Below are positions 1-10,611 of a DNA stretch of 64,000 nucleotides, piece by piece; position 1 is the first letter of the stretch, and each line of letters begins with the position of its first letter. Location: contig JAWPHD010000002.1 in assembly GCA_037043455.1 (NCBI GenBank), positions 744,001 through 808,000 of the forward strand. The letters are read 5' to 3'. The stretch comes from Cyrtodaria siliqua (lineage: Eukaryota > Mollusca > Bivalvia > Adapedonta > Hiatellidae). The notes under the pieces were generated by a model. The model had not been told where the DNA came from and ran no database searches. It was given only the letters and a program-made list of their open reading frames with translations. The translations under genes and the position numbers were made by a program.

Positions 1-769
1 ATGCGCGCGCATATATAAGATGGCTCGATTATAAAAATAATGTTGGGGAACTAGACGGGATTTTTTATACTTGACTTGGTTAAATAGCAAACAACACACA
101 AAAAGCCCTTGCTAAATAACTTAGTATGAAAGGGAACACGTTTATAAATTATGTACTAAGTATGAACATTGTTACTTCCCTTTGAAGAAATATGCAGGTC
201 TCCTAAATCCGGAATTTCATGGTGTTTAATTGTTTTCCAGACACAAAATTATGCAAATATGTATGTTAGTCATTAATCTTAAGTAATCATTAAGTTATTA
301 TTGACTATTATTGTACAACACATCATCAAAGTTTTTTTATGACGCCGAGTATTGCTTCTGTGCCGACTTTTCACGACTGTAAAATACCCCTTTCGGTACC
401 CCATGCCAGAAGGCGTTAGCATACATTTTCATACTCGGATATTTTGTTTACAAATGAAACATGGGGTAACCGTTATTTTATGGAAATATTAACTGTTAAA
501 AATACATTGTATTGAGATATCTAAGAAAATGGTTATTTTTCATGACGACTATTGCTTCTTTGCCAGTACAGTTAAACTGACCAAAATAATTGCTCTTAAC
601 ATGAATTATCGATCAAATATTGGCATGTTAATCTCTCTGCTTCAACTTGTAACAGATGCACCTGATTGGTCAATACATTCTGCCTCGTTCCTAGAAAAGT
701 GACGGATTGAGCCAGAGGATCGACAAGCGGTACCGTTGTGATATTTGGGCCAGCGAGAATGAAACATAC
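1..769 (-). other. Partial intron 7 of the zinc transporter gene
   Basis: This is intron sequence downstream of exon 7, which ends at the donor G|GTATGT (770/769). I looked on the minus strand for the last ZnT exon, the end of the C-terminal domain, and saw no acceptor followed by a matching reading frame. The final exon and the 3' UTR should lie left of the window. The stretch is AT-rich and holds no other recognisable feature. Confidence 0.6.
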
Positions 770-904
770 CGACGGCTAGATGCACTGCCAACGCATTTTT
801 CTCTAACGTTAGGCACCACACCATGAGACCATGGACTGACTTCACACCCGAGATCTTCTGTAGACTGGTCTTTATAGAGTAGTAATCCGTGTCACGCGGA
901 ACAC
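770..904 (-). CDS. SLC30A: SLC30A zinc transporter, coding exon 7 (C-terminal cytosolic domain)
   Basis: The exon is 135 nt, phase 1 in and phase 1 out, bounded by acceptor TTTTACAG|GTGTTCC and donor GTCG|GTATGT. It completes the Gly codon of MEG at the end of exon 6 and reads GVPRDTDYYSIKTSLQKI and on to VHGLMVWCLTLEKNALAVHLAV. This matches the ZnT C-terminal domain, where family members have a segment of the type VHSLHVWxLT followed by a beta strand ending in H(L/I)A. The domain is a ferredoxin-like fold that dimerises in the cytosol and helps regulate transport. It covers residues 502-546 of the in-window protein. The next exon is off the window, so the protein is incomplete at its C-terminus. 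Confidence 0.93.
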
Positions 905-1186
905 CTGTAAAAGGTCACAAACATTTGTTTGAGAAATAAACTATAGACTCAATTTAAGTTGTGTAGTTCTTCCATCTATTTTCAGTCACAGTGACCATAC
1001 TGGATGAATCTAAAAAGCTAGACATTTTGGCCCAAATTTTTAATAAAATTCACCAAGCAGTGTCAGAGATAATGAGGTTGTAAATTTGCTAATGGACAGA
1101 AGAGCTACTGACAAAGCTAATCCGGCGCTTGCGGACCCTAGGTTTGGGCAGTCTGATATTGAGGAATGACAGTGAGTGGTATTTAC

Positions 1187-1298
1187 CTTCCATTATGATG
1201 CGCAGTGTGTCCCGCAACACAGTTATGGTGGTGAGCAACACAAGCAGCGAGAACAGGAATGTACATATAGGGTCCGCTAGACGGTACTTGTCTTCTGG
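1187..1298 (-). CDS. SLC30A: SLC30A zinc transporter, coding exon 6 (TM6 and start of C-terminal domain)
   Basis: The exon is 112 nt, phase 0 in and phase 1 out, with acceptor TGTTTGCAG|CCAGAAG and donor GGAAG|GTAAAT. Translation begins PEDKYRLADPICTFLFSLLV and ends TLRIIMEG, residues 465-502. The pattern (x)Y(K/R)xADPICTFxFSxLVLxTT followed by LxDxxxxxMEG is diagnostic of transmembrane helix 6 and the linker to the C-terminal domain in ZnT2/3/4/8 proteins. TM6 follows TM5 (exon 5) and precedes the cytosolic domain (exon 7). The reading frame stays open past the donor into the intron, but the family match stops at MEG, which supports this donor. Confidence 0.95.
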
Positions 1299-1649
1299 CT
1301 GCAAACACAAATACATGTACACATATATTGTCTAGTTTAGACATATTGTATTGCATTTATTTACCAAGTATGCAGTGGGTCGCTTAGCAGTTCTTATAAT
1401 TTGAATCTCAAATGAGGTCAAATGGCCAGAGAAATGAAGTTTTGTAAATACATGTTTCAGTCTGTTTACAGTATTAAAGGGACAAACAGCAATCTCGATT
1501 TGCTTACAAATCACACTGCCACAATAGTAGTTTTTCTACATAACTCGCATACTTGCAATCATTAATAATAATTATTAGAACAGTTCAAAGCAAACTGTTT
1601 TTACATTTTAATTTTACGAACTGTTGAATATATTGCATCAATAACATAT

Positions 1650-2078
1650 TTAAAGATGAATAGCCACCCTTTTTGTAGTATTATCAATTAACAAATTTAA
1701 CATCATATGAACATTTCTTGATAGTGCCGGAGACAAACATATATTTAAAACCATTACTAAGTTGTATGTAAAAATAAGTACTATTTCCATGATGTAGATA
1801 CTACTTTTACCACTGCGTGACTGCACGGGAAAATGAGGTAAGTCTGAATTATATAGCTGCACAACTATTGCCAGATAATCGATAAATACATTTACTTGTG
1901 GATTAATTTACCTGTTCAAAGTTTTCTACGTCATCAAATACAATCTTATTCTCGCTTTTCACAGATAATGCAATGTGTGAATTGTAAATATCTATTGTTG
2001 TGTACTGATTTTGATTTAAATAAACATAAACATGTTCATGAAACAAAACATGGCCGGGGAACTTTAAACATCTGGTAG
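1650..2078. repeat. Dispersed direct repeat, copy 1 (about 430 bp, in intron 5)
   Basis: This stretch of intron 5 is repeated in the same orientation at 37628-38050 in intron 1. The two copies align almost end to end with scattered substitutions and a few small indels. They share a GCCACCCTTTTTG start, an ATCATATGAACATTTCTTGA block and an AACAAAACATGGCCGG end. I see no terminal inverted repeat, poly(A) tail or pol III box, so the element type is unknown. Confidence 0.75.
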
Positions 2079-2234
2079 AATAATGTTGAAAATTGAATTT
2101 GTTCAAGTTGTTTATATTGTGTCCATAGAGTTCAGATTTTCAAAATATGGAAGTTATATATATAAACTTGTCGTCAGTAGGAGGAGAGAGGAGGAAGTAG
2201 ATGGAGATGAAGAAGGGGATAAAAGTAAAATTAC

Positions 2235-2448
2235 TTTGAATTTTATTATTAACGAGGCGAGCAGCACTCCTAGACTTTGTATAATGTCACCCAGGACATG
2301 TATAAATGCTGCTCGGACGTTGATGTTTTTAGGATGTGGCTTATCTTTCTTTTCAATGTTCACAACTGCATCCTGGTTCTCCTCGTCGACGAGCTGTAAG
2401 TTGTCTTGGTCATCCAGCAGCAGAGGTAGATAAGCATCATCCTCTCTA
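2235..2448 (-). CDS. SLC30A: SLC30A zinc transporter, coding exon 5 (loop end and TM5)
   Basis: The exon is 214 nt, phase 2 in and phase 0 out, ending at donor TTCAAA|GTAATT. Residues 393-464 are an acidic loop (EDDAYLPLLLDDQDN) and then NVRAAFIHVLGDIIQSLGVL with the end of TM5. H443 and D447 form the HxxxD pair that, with the TM2 pair, makes the transmembrane zinc site of ZnT/CDF transporters. The acceptor is a tandem CAGTAG, so splicing after CAG or after TAG would add or drop one Ser codon without changing frame. The longer form is annotated here. Family members transport zinc from cytosol into vesicles by proton exchange. Confidence 0.95.
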
Positions 2449-3683
2449 CTGTTACTATGGCAACTGTTGCTAGGTAAACTGTTGAAAGAAGTTTTAATAT
2501 CCCCTTAGAAACAACTGTTAGTAATTTTTTAAACAAAAGTTTTGATATTCTCTTAGAAACAACTGTTGTTTAGTAAACTGTCAACAAAAGTCTTAAAAAG
2601 TTTTGATATCCCTTAGAAACAATTTTTGCTAAATAAATTGTAAACAGAAGTTGAATATTTCCTTAGATTTTCCCATTTTTGTATATCTAAGATCTGTCTT
2701 ACTATTGACGTCTTATAGCCACATCATCATGCATTTTAATGATGCATCATTGGGCGCAAATAACATTGACCTTCAACGTCAAAACATTACCTTTTTATTC
2801 TTGCAGCCACCTTAAAAACAATGTGACCCATATATTATCCCCAACATAGTGGTTGAAATATGACATATCTCCATACTTATATAATAATAATAATGCAAAT
2901 ATTAAACGGAATTTATTAGTGTACTGGAAAAAGCTTTACAGGGCAGGAAAATGTGTTTCTGTTACTTGTCCTACATGTATGTAATATTTGAATGGCCAAA
3001 TCAATAAATTGTTAAAGAATTTATTTAAATTTCTACTAATCCTGCATCAATGAGCACTCATCATGGCCAGTGGACAAGTGGAATTTTTGAGCCCTGCAAG
3101 TTTATTAATGAGAGTTCTGACAAACTTGGAAAATCGTGAAAGACTTATAAAAATCAGATAATTTCCAAAGAAGATATTAATGACCATTTGAACTTTGTTA
3201 ATGGAAGCCGCCATTTTGAGAACTATGACATCATAGGCTTAAATAATCATTTAGTATCTTTATTTTTACACATTAGTATACCTTTTTTCACACAAATATT
3301 GCAATTTTCTTTCCTATAAATGAGTAAATTATGATATTTATAAATATTCCATATATGGTAATTTAGAACTGTGATGCCATAGTTCTCAAAATGGCAGTTT
3401 CTTTAAACAAACTTCAAATAGTCATATCTTCTTTGGTAATTATCCGATTTTGATAATTCTTCTAACATTCTCAAAGTTTTTCAGAGCTTTCTTCAGTACA
3501 AGGCTACATTCCCTTTAATACAATTACAGTATTAAAATGAAAAAGTTTCAAATGAATAACATATTTGCATCTAATATATATCTCTCTTGAAGTTGTCTCA
3601 TCAGTTTAATTGTTACAAAATGTATCAGTGTCATCATCCGCGTAAATCACTCCTTATATAATTAGAAAAGTAAAAACCTTTAC
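2449..3683 (-). other. Intron 4 of the zinc transporter gene
   Basis: This 1235-bp intron lies between exon 4 (donor CAAAG|GTAAAG) and exon 5. The main recognisable content is the foldback element at 3110-3491. A loosely repeated motif of the type GTTTTGATATYCYCTTAGAAACAACTGT occurs about three times at 2490-2670 (only short pieces match exactly). The rest is AT-rich and unremarkable. Confidence 0.6.
3110..3491. mobile_element. Foldback MITE, copy 1 (long terminal inverted repeats)
   Basis: The left half (from GAGAGTTCTGACAAACTTGG) and the right half (reverse complement of the stretch ending CAGAGCTTTC) match over roughly 130-145 bp. The match includes a shared CAAAGAAGATAT block and a CCATTTTGAGAACTATG block near the inner ends. 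A second copy with the same architecture is at 48479-48915. No coding capacity is seen. The element sits in intron 4. Confidence 0.75.
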
Positions 3684-3815
3684 CTTTGAACATGGTTGCT
3701 ATGGTGACCGTTACTATGACTGTGTGAAGATGAACCATGAGAGTGACCATGTCCAAAACTTGGTCTTGATCCAGAACCACCACAGCACACCTCTGAATGT
3801 AACACAATACCCATT
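3684..3815 (-). CDS. SLC30A: SLC30A zinc transporter, coding exon 4 (TM4 end and His-rich loop)
   Basis: The exon is 132 nt, phase 2 in and phase 2 out, with acceptor GCATTTTCAG|AATGGG and donor CAAAG|GTAAAG. Joined to exon 3 it reads NIVMGIVLHSE, the end of TM4. A Cys-Cys pair and a cytosolic His-rich loop follow, including HGHSHGSSSHSHSNGHHSNH. ZnT2/3/4/8 proteins carry such a loop between TM4 and TM5, and it is thought to bind or deliver zinc. The exon covers roughly residues 349-392. The exact loop sequence is not conserved in the family, so the call rests on position, phase and His content. Confidence 0.93.
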
Positions 3816-4524
3816 CTGAAAATGCAAGTAAATAGTACGTAATTATCTAACTAGGTGCCAATTTTAATGCTTAAGAAATATTCAAGATTGCCATGTGTTC
3901 CTTTAATAATTACACAATTTTAAAGGGCCACATACGATTGCTGTAATAAACATTTCATCAGGACGTATTTCTCATTTAGGAATCTACTTTCCCGCAGTCT
4001 TTTACATGATATGATTGTCCATGCCTACACGAAAGTTTCAAATTGTATAAAATTGTATATTCAGAGCTCAAATTTAAGCTGGCGTACTGGCAAAATGCAA
4101 GTGACATTTTCAGAATGCCAGTAAACTTTTCAAGTACTGACAAAAATGTGCAAGTGCATCAAAATACCTCACATGTTTAATTTAGAATATCATGTCTGCC
4201 TTTTTTTGAAACAAGTGCTTTCATAACAACAGTGTTTTAATATTATTAAGTTTCCCTGATATGTCTTTGTATTTGTATGACACATATGGAATCTAGCATG
4301 TTTGCTAATGATGATTCATCTTGTGCTTTTTACTTTTACTTAATTTGTTACATACTTGTACTTAATCACACACACAACCATATAAATTGCAAGGTTTTCC
4401 TTTTGCCACTAACAAAAAATGCTACTGGCAAAATGTTGCCAGTCCAAACTGTCGCTAAATTTGAGCCCTGATATTCAAACTGTTTCATAAAATAACTTCT
4501 TGAAAATTATTATTTAAAACTCAC

Positions 4525-4681
4525 ACAATATTAAAGATGACACCCAACACAGCTGTGATCAACATTTCATCAGCCTTCACATCCTTATAGTGCTCATGTA
4601 TGATTCTCTCAATGGCCATGTACACCAGCACCCCCGTCACCGACCAGATGATGAACACACTCACCAAGGCTCCGATAACCT
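4525..4681 (-). CDS. SLC30A: SLC30A zinc transporter, coding exon 3 (TM3 and TM4)
   Basis: The exon is 157 nt, phase 1 in and phase 2 out, with acceptor AAATTACAG|AGGTT and donor ATTGT|GTGAGT. It completes E of the HRAE motif and reads VIGALVSVFIIWSVTGVLVY, then an AIERI and EHYKDVKADEML segment. Family members have the pattern ExxGALxSVxxIWxVTGVLVYxAxERL at the same place, so this is TM3, the short lumenal loop and the start of TM4 (residues 297-348). No odd residues or breaks are seen. Confidence 0.95.
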
Positions 4682-4775
4682 CTGTAATTTATAATGAGAT
4701 GTAACTATATTATATATTCTGTGATGAATTATAGAAATTTCCCAGTTTGAGAAAATCTATAACATATCCCTTCCT

Positions 4776-4816
4776 CTACTGTGCTATCTCGCCTAGTGTG
4801 CAAGATAGCACAGTAG
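4776..4816. repeat. Perfect 14-bp-arm hairpin
   Basis: CTACTGTGCTATCT at 4776-4789 is the exact reverse complement of AGATAGCACAGTAG at 4803-4816, with a 13-base loop. It lies about 95 bp upstream, in gene orientation, of the exon 3 acceptor. Its function is unknown. Confidence 0.8.
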
Positions 4817-5213
4817 CCAAATGTTAGACGTCACAATATTACGTCACGAATTGACGTCATGATATTACTCCGCGCTGTCGCCAAAGGAGTGACAGAAGAA
4901 GGAATACCTGTGTCAAAAGACAATTGGAAAGAAATTCATCACAGAATATATATTATATAGTGTAATTAACATTTTTGATAACTATATATCAGTCATGAAC
5001 AGACTAGCAGACGGACAGACATACAAACACAAAAAGGTATGCATGTCAGAAAGAAAGTAAGACATTTGTGCAGACTGAAGAATATATTAGTGGCAGTGAT
5101 GGACAGGAGAAGAGACACCGTTAGACAGATATCTAAAAATGTCCTAATACACTCACTGCCCAATTAGAAACTTGTATCCCTTATAGTTTGAAAGAGATAC
5201 AATGTATTGTTAA

Positions 5214-5389
5214 CCCTTAACCCGCTGAGCTCGACTATAACAGCCTTTGTGACCATCGTTAATCCAGATCAGGGTTTAATGTCCATCTGCTGATCAGTCA
5301 TTTTCCCCAAAACACCCTATGATACATAAATGGAATGGTCTGAATTCAAAGGAAGAACAGTCCATTATATATATGCAGCAGGTTAAGGG
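5214..5389. mobile_element. piggyBac-like MITE with TTAA target duplication
   Basis: TTAA at 5210-5213 and at 5390-5393 flank a 176-bp unit with inverted ends CCCTTAACCCGCTG and CAGCAGGTTAAGGG (one mismatch). TTAA target choice with CCCT-type ends is the hallmark of piggyBac-group elements. The unit has no coding capacity, so it would be non-autonomous. Diverged relatives are visible at 41810-41955 (minus) and, more weakly, near 41530-41640. Confidence 0.65.
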
Positions 5390-5659
5390 TTAAAAATGTT
5401 GAGGATACTCTGTGGTGCATTTTGGGAGTATTTCCCAACATTTTAAATACTTAATGTATTTAGATGCTAAAATTTTGATGATTTAGATTGAATTTTTTCG
5501 AACATATTAAACAACATAACACATTTCCTAATTATACCCCTTACCCATTCTTTTTTATTGCATTTTTGAACTTCAGCAATTTATTATTATTTTTGCCGAC
5601 AATTGTATGCAGCTGCATACTCTGCATACATGCCTCTGCAAATAACGATCATAATAAAT

Positions 5660-6738
5660 ATATAACATCTAATATAAATAAAGCTGATATATACATTGTA
5701 ATACTATCTAATATCAATATGGCTGATATATACATTGTCATACTATCTGATACAAACACGGCTGATATATACATTGTAATACTATCTAAATACAAATAAA
5801 GCTGATATATAGATTGTAATACTATCTAAATACAAATAAAGCTGATATATACATTGTAATACTATCTAATACAAATAAGGCTGATATATACATTGTAATA
5901 CTATCTAATATAAATATGGCTGATATATACATTGTCGTACTATCTGATACAAATACGGCTGATATATACATTGTAATACGATCTAATACAAATAAGGCTG
6001 ATATATACATTGTAATACTATCTAATATAAATATGGCTGATATATACATTGTCGTACTATCTGATACAAATACGGCTGATATATACATTGTAATACTATC
6101 TGATACACATAATCTAAATACAAATAAAGCTGATATATAGATTGTAATATTATCTAAATACAAATAAAGCTGATATATACATTGTAATACTATCTAATAC
6201 AAATAAGGCTGATATATACATTGTAATACTATCTAAAATAAATATGGCTGATATATACATTGTCATACTATCTGATACAAATACGGCTGATATATACATT
6301 GTAATACTATCTGATACAAATACGGCTGGTATATACATTGTAATACTATCCAAATACAAATAAAGCTGATATATAGATTGTAATACTATCTAAATACAAA
6401 TATACATTGTAATACTATCTTAATACAAATAAAGCTGGTATATACATTGTAATACTATCTGATACAAATACGGCTGATATATATATACATTGTAATACTA
6501 TCTAAATACAAATAAAGCTGATATATAGATTGTAATACTATCTAAATACAAATATACATTGTAATACTATCTAAATACAAATAAAGCTGATATATACATT
6601 GTAATACTATCTAAATACAAATAAAGCTGATATATACATTGTAATAGTATCTAATACAAATAAGGCTGATATATACATTGTAATACTATCTAATACAAAT
6701 ACATTGTAATACTGTCTAATACAAATAAGGCTGATATA
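5660..6738. repeat. 39-bp minisatellite, left part
   Basis: There are about 27 tandem units of roughly 39-40 bp built on GCTGATATATACATTGTAAT followed by ACTATCTAATACAAATA. Some units have internal deletions. Because most units are 39 bp, long meaningless frames stay open on both strands. The array is interrupted at 6739 by a MITE and resumes at 7519. Confidence 0.95.
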
Positions 6739-7518
6739 CTGGCTGTATACCAGATATCGTCATTTTTATGTTGTTTCTTTAATATATCTAAATCAAAACT
6801 AGTCATCTCATTAATATTTTTGCCGGTAGAGAAGCTTACCCTTTTGCCGTAAATATTCTGTGTTTACATTGTTCCTATTTTCATTAACAAGTGTCACGTG
6901 ACCGTTACTAAATATAGACTGAACTGGGCCGGTCGTTTAAACTGAATGTAATAGTTATCGTCATGTTCAGTTTAATACCGAATAATCCATGTTTGGGATG
7001 ATGAAAACGTGTGTAGTTATTAATTGAAAAATAAATATACTATTGCATATGAATACACAAAAAAAATATCTAGAAAAAAGCTATATCTACAATTTAAAAT
7101 GGTTTTTCAACTGTAGGTATCGGATGTAATTTACTTCACTAATTTAAAGGGAAATAACTGATTGATTGACGTGAACTATTTGTCTCCCTTGGCTGAAAAT
7201 GTTTAGCACATGCTTTTAGTTTTTGGGCTTGATTCAATGTTTCGACGTAAAAGGTCAGCTATTTTAAAAGGAATTTTCCTGCGCATGCGCATTAGCGTGT
7301 GATTCCCCCGATTGTGTTTTGTTTATAACGGTATTTATATAGGTAAACGAGTTGGTTTGAGAGTGTATGTTAACATTTCTAAACTATTTTTTCCTCTCCC
7401 ATCGTCTGATGATAGTGTGTAGTGATTTGTAAAGTGGGGTCGAAAAATAATTACAACATCGAGCGTTTTATTGATAATGACGAAATCTGGTGAATGACGA
7501 TAACTGGTACACAACCAG
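6739..7518. mobile_element. 780-bp MITE inserted in the 39-bp minisatellite, TA target duplication
   Basis: The left end CTGGCTGTATACCAG, continuing ATATCGTCAT, matches the reverse complement of the right end (CTGGTTGTGTACCAG then TTATCGTCAT) with a few differences over about 25-30 bp. TA at 6737-6738 and at 7519-7520 flank it, and removing the element plus one TA restores the minisatellite unit exactly. The terminal motif is itself partly palindromic, and a second ATCTGGTGAATGACG-type copy lies just inside the right end. No transposase-like frame is present. The TA duplication fits Tc1/mariner-like or other TA-targeting DNA transposons. Confidence 0.82.
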
Positions 7519-7960
7519 TATACATTGTAATACTATCTAATACAAATAAGGCTGATATATACATTGTAATACTATCTAATACAAATATACATCGTAATAC
7601 TATCTAATACAAATACGGCTGGTATATACATTGTAATACTATCCAAATACAAATAATGCTGATATATACATTGTAATACTATCTGATACAAATATGGCTG
7701 ATATATACATTGTAATACTATATAATACAAATATGGCTGATATATACATTGTAATACTTTCTAATACAAATATGGCTGATATATACATTGTAATACTTTC
7801 TTATACAAATATTAAAGGCAGATATATACATTGTAATACTATCTAATATAAATAAAGCTGATATATACATTGTAATACTATCTAATACAAATATTGCTGA
7901 TATATACATTGTAATACTGTCTTATACAAATAAGGCTGATATATACATTGTAATACTATA
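7519..7960. repeat. 39-bp minisatellite, right part
   Basis: This continues the GCTGATATATACATTGTAAT array after the MITE, with about 11 units, some truncated. It ends at a sequence with no similarity to the array (TATGAGGGCCCTCCC). Confidence 0.93.
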
Positions 7961-8234
7961 TGAGGGCCCTCCCTTCACTTTGGGGGAATGGGACCAAGGC
8001 CCTCAGGAAAGGGAATTTTGCGTTGTTTTCATATCAAAGGGGAATTTCTAAGAAACACATATTAGTGTTGTTTTTTTTTGATTATTTAAGTGGTACCAAA
8101 AATTTACCATCCCAAATTGCAAATTGTATGCTATTTTCCTGTTTTGGAGTTAAACAATTTCTTTTCTTTTTTTAAGGAGGACTTTTTCCCAGGAAAAGGG
8201 GGAAAAATATATATATTTAGGGAGGGGAATGGGG

Positions 8235-8690
8235 CCTTATTATCCTGCATGTTAAATAAACTATTTATTGTCCTGCATGTTAAATAAACTATTCATTGTC
8301 CTGCATGTTAAATAAACTATTCATTATCCTGCATGTTAAATAAACTATTTATTATCCTGCATGTGAAATACACTATTCATTGTCCTGCATGTTAAATAAA
8401 CTGTTCATTGTCCTTATTTATTACCCTGCATGTTAAATAAACTATTCATTGTCCTGCATGTTAAATGAACTTTTCATTGTCCTGCATGTTAAATAAATTA
8501 TTCATTGTCCTGCATGTTAAATAAACTATTCATTGTCCTGCATGTTAAATAAACTATTCATTGTCCTGCATGTTAAATAAACTATTTATTGTCTTGCATG
8601 TTAAATAAACTATTTATTGTCTTGCATGTTAAAGAAACTATTTATTGTCTGCATGTTGAATAAATTATTTACTGTCCTGCTTGTTAAATA
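8235..8690. repeat. 28-bp minisatellite
   Basis: There are about 16 tandem units of TGTCCTGCATGTTAAATAAA plus CTATTCAT, with small variations. A lone diverged unit (TGTCCTGAATGTTAAGTAAA) lies at 9373-9395, on the far side of the next repeat block. Confidence 0.93.
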
Positions 8691-9330
8691 TAAAATCAAC
8701 GGGCCATAACTATGTCATGATATATGCAATCTGGCTGGTTATCAAACTTGGCCAAGATAATATGCTCATAAACACTGACCCCACATTTCATCAAGATTGG
8801 ATTATAAATGAAACCGCAAAAATCATCAATTTTTAAAAATCAAAGAGCCATAACCCCGGCGTGATATAACTTTCTGGCTGGTTATCGAACCTGGCCAATG
8901 TAATCTGCTCATAAACACTGACCCCATGTTTCATCAAAATTGGATTATAAATGTTAAAGTTATTAAGCAGAAACAGCAAAATTATTAAATTTTCAAAAAA
9001 TTCACGGGCCATAACTCCGACAAGATAGGCGTGATCTGGCTGGTTACCAAACCTGGCTGAGATATTATGCCCATAAACATTGTCCTAAAGTTTCATCAAG
9101 ATTGGATTATAAATATTCAAGTTATTAAGTGGAAAACGCAGAAATCTTCAATTTCAAAAATCCAAGGGCAATTACTCCAGCATTATAGGTGCGATCTGGC
9201 TGGTTATCGAACTTGACCTAGATATTATGGCCATATACATTGTTCCAAAATTGGATTAAGATTGGATTATTAATATTAAAGTTATTATTCAGAAACAAAA
9301 TTGGCGACGGAATGACGGAAAGGCAAATTC
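8691..9330 (+). repeat. Tandem-core element (about 160-bp units, GGGCCATAACT type)
   Basis: There are about four imperfect units of roughly 160 bp, each with GGGCCATAACT, a TCTGGCTGGTTATC block, a TCATCAAGATTGGATTATAA block and AAAGTTATTAAG. They are followed by a GCGACGGAATGACGGAAAGG tail. Tandem cores of about 160 bp with a GACGGA-like tail are typical of the pearl/HINE type of bivalve element. No proper 5' or 3' terminal hairpin is visible here, so the copy looks truncated. Confidence 0.7.
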
Positions 9331-9414
9331 AATAGACCCACACATTTGAAGGTGGACAATAAACTAGTAATTGTCCTGAATGTTAAGTAAACTATCGTAG
9401 TCCAGTAATTGAGC

Positions 9415-9850
9415 TGACATGGCCAAGTGGATAGTACAGTGGACTTTAAACCGGAGGACCCGGGTTCAAGCCTCACAGGTGGAGCGCTGTGGTCTAGTGG
9501 TAAAGCGTTGTACCCATGATCCAAAAGTCGTGGGTTCGATTCCCGTCATTGCCATATGCGTTGTGTCCCTGAGCAAGACACTTTATCTGCATTGCTTAGT
9601 AGTGGTTCTACCCAGGAAGACATCGAGAGTGATTCAAATAAGTTCATAGAGCTTTCGTTACAATCGATGTAAAATAAATAAGTTTGAACTAAGCCTCACA
9701 GGTGCCACTGAGTTTCATCAGTGTGTTCTTGGGCAAGACACTTGTCACTCAGGCATCACCTGTCAAACTGGGACGTAAACCGGGCTGGCTCATGTATCAA
9801 AGTCTATCCTCCAAGCATATAAAAGAACCATAGGAATCTATTCACTAGTA
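9415..9850 (+). mobile_element. tRNA-derived SINE (outer copy, split by a second SINE)
   Basis: The head at 9415-9480 has pol III promoter-like boxes: A box TGGCCAAGTGG (9420-9430) and B box GGTTCAAGCC (9463-9472). The body resumes at 9704 with GTGTTCTTGGGCAAGACACT. The interruption at 9481-9690 is another SINE flanked by a 13-bp duplication of AAGCCTCACAGGT. The 3' boundary is approximate. Confidence 0.72.
9481..9690 (+). mobile_element. tRNA-derived SINE nested in another SINE, 13-bp target duplication
   Basis: The head has A box TGGTCTAGTGG (9490-9500) and B box GGTTCGATTCC (9533-9543). The body is GTGTCCCTGAGCAAGACACT, then GTGGTTCTACCCAGGAAGAC, with an AAATAAATAAG-rich 3' end. AAGCCTCACAGGT is present at 9468-9480 and, identically, at 9691-9703. 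This is a target-site duplication, so the insertion is fairly recent. The body resembles that of the outer SINE and the one at 20755-20995. Confidence 0.82.
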
Positions 9851-10600
9851 AGAGTAGAGCCAAATGTTACCCAGGGTCAGCATTTGAACAAACTTTGTAG
9901 AGGACTTAACATTTCGGTGAAAATTATTTTTTAAAGATTTTCTATCTCTAATTAAACATATGACCCTTGGGCGAGGTTAAATGTGAGCCCAGGGTCATCA
10001 TTTGAACAAACTTGGTAGAGTACTATAAGCGTATGGTACATGTGAAATATTAGACGTCTAGCTCTCGTAGTTTCAGAGATGTTTTAAGAGTTTCCTTGTA
10101 TAACTAACTCTATGTAAAACTGAGACACCACATCTATGTCCATATATCTATGTAAAATATGTGACTGCTAGGCCAGTGGGGCCCGGCAAAGTTTGACCAC
10201 TGGGTCACCATTTGAACAAACTTGGTAAAGGACCATAAGCTTATATGCAAAATATTAGACCTGTAGCTTTTGTAAAATTAGAAAATATTTTATAAAGATT
10301 TTCCTATATATATAACTCAATGTATATAACTCAATGTACAATGGTGAACCCCGGGGTGGGGCCACATTCGATCCCATGGAGGGTCAATATCTGAACAAAC
10401 CTGGTAGCGGATTATAAGCTAATGCTACATGAAATATGTGAGAGATCTTTGCTTTGTGCTTTCAGAGAAGATTTTGTAAGTATTTTTTATATGTCTATGT
10501 ATAACATGCAAAATTTTAATAAACAAATTTTGGACTCCTCTTGCCGCAGTCATTTGTGACCCTGGGGACGTCATTTAAACAAAATTGATATTCTAGGGTT
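9851..10600 (+). repeat. Tandem-core repeat (GGGTCA-CATTTGAACAAAC type)
   Basis: There are about four to five imperfect units of about 170 bp, each with a GGGTCAYCATTTGAACAAAC block, a GGACCATAAGC block and TTTCAGAGA. The same unit occurs once at 28735-28900. No gene is seen. Confidence 0.65.
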
Positions 10601-10611
10601 TGGAGATCATT

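Noticed and set aside
5488..6359. ORFs with DIYIVILSNTNKA repeats on both strands
   Set aside because: A consequence of 39-bp (13-codon) minisatellite units; open on both strands with the same pattern.
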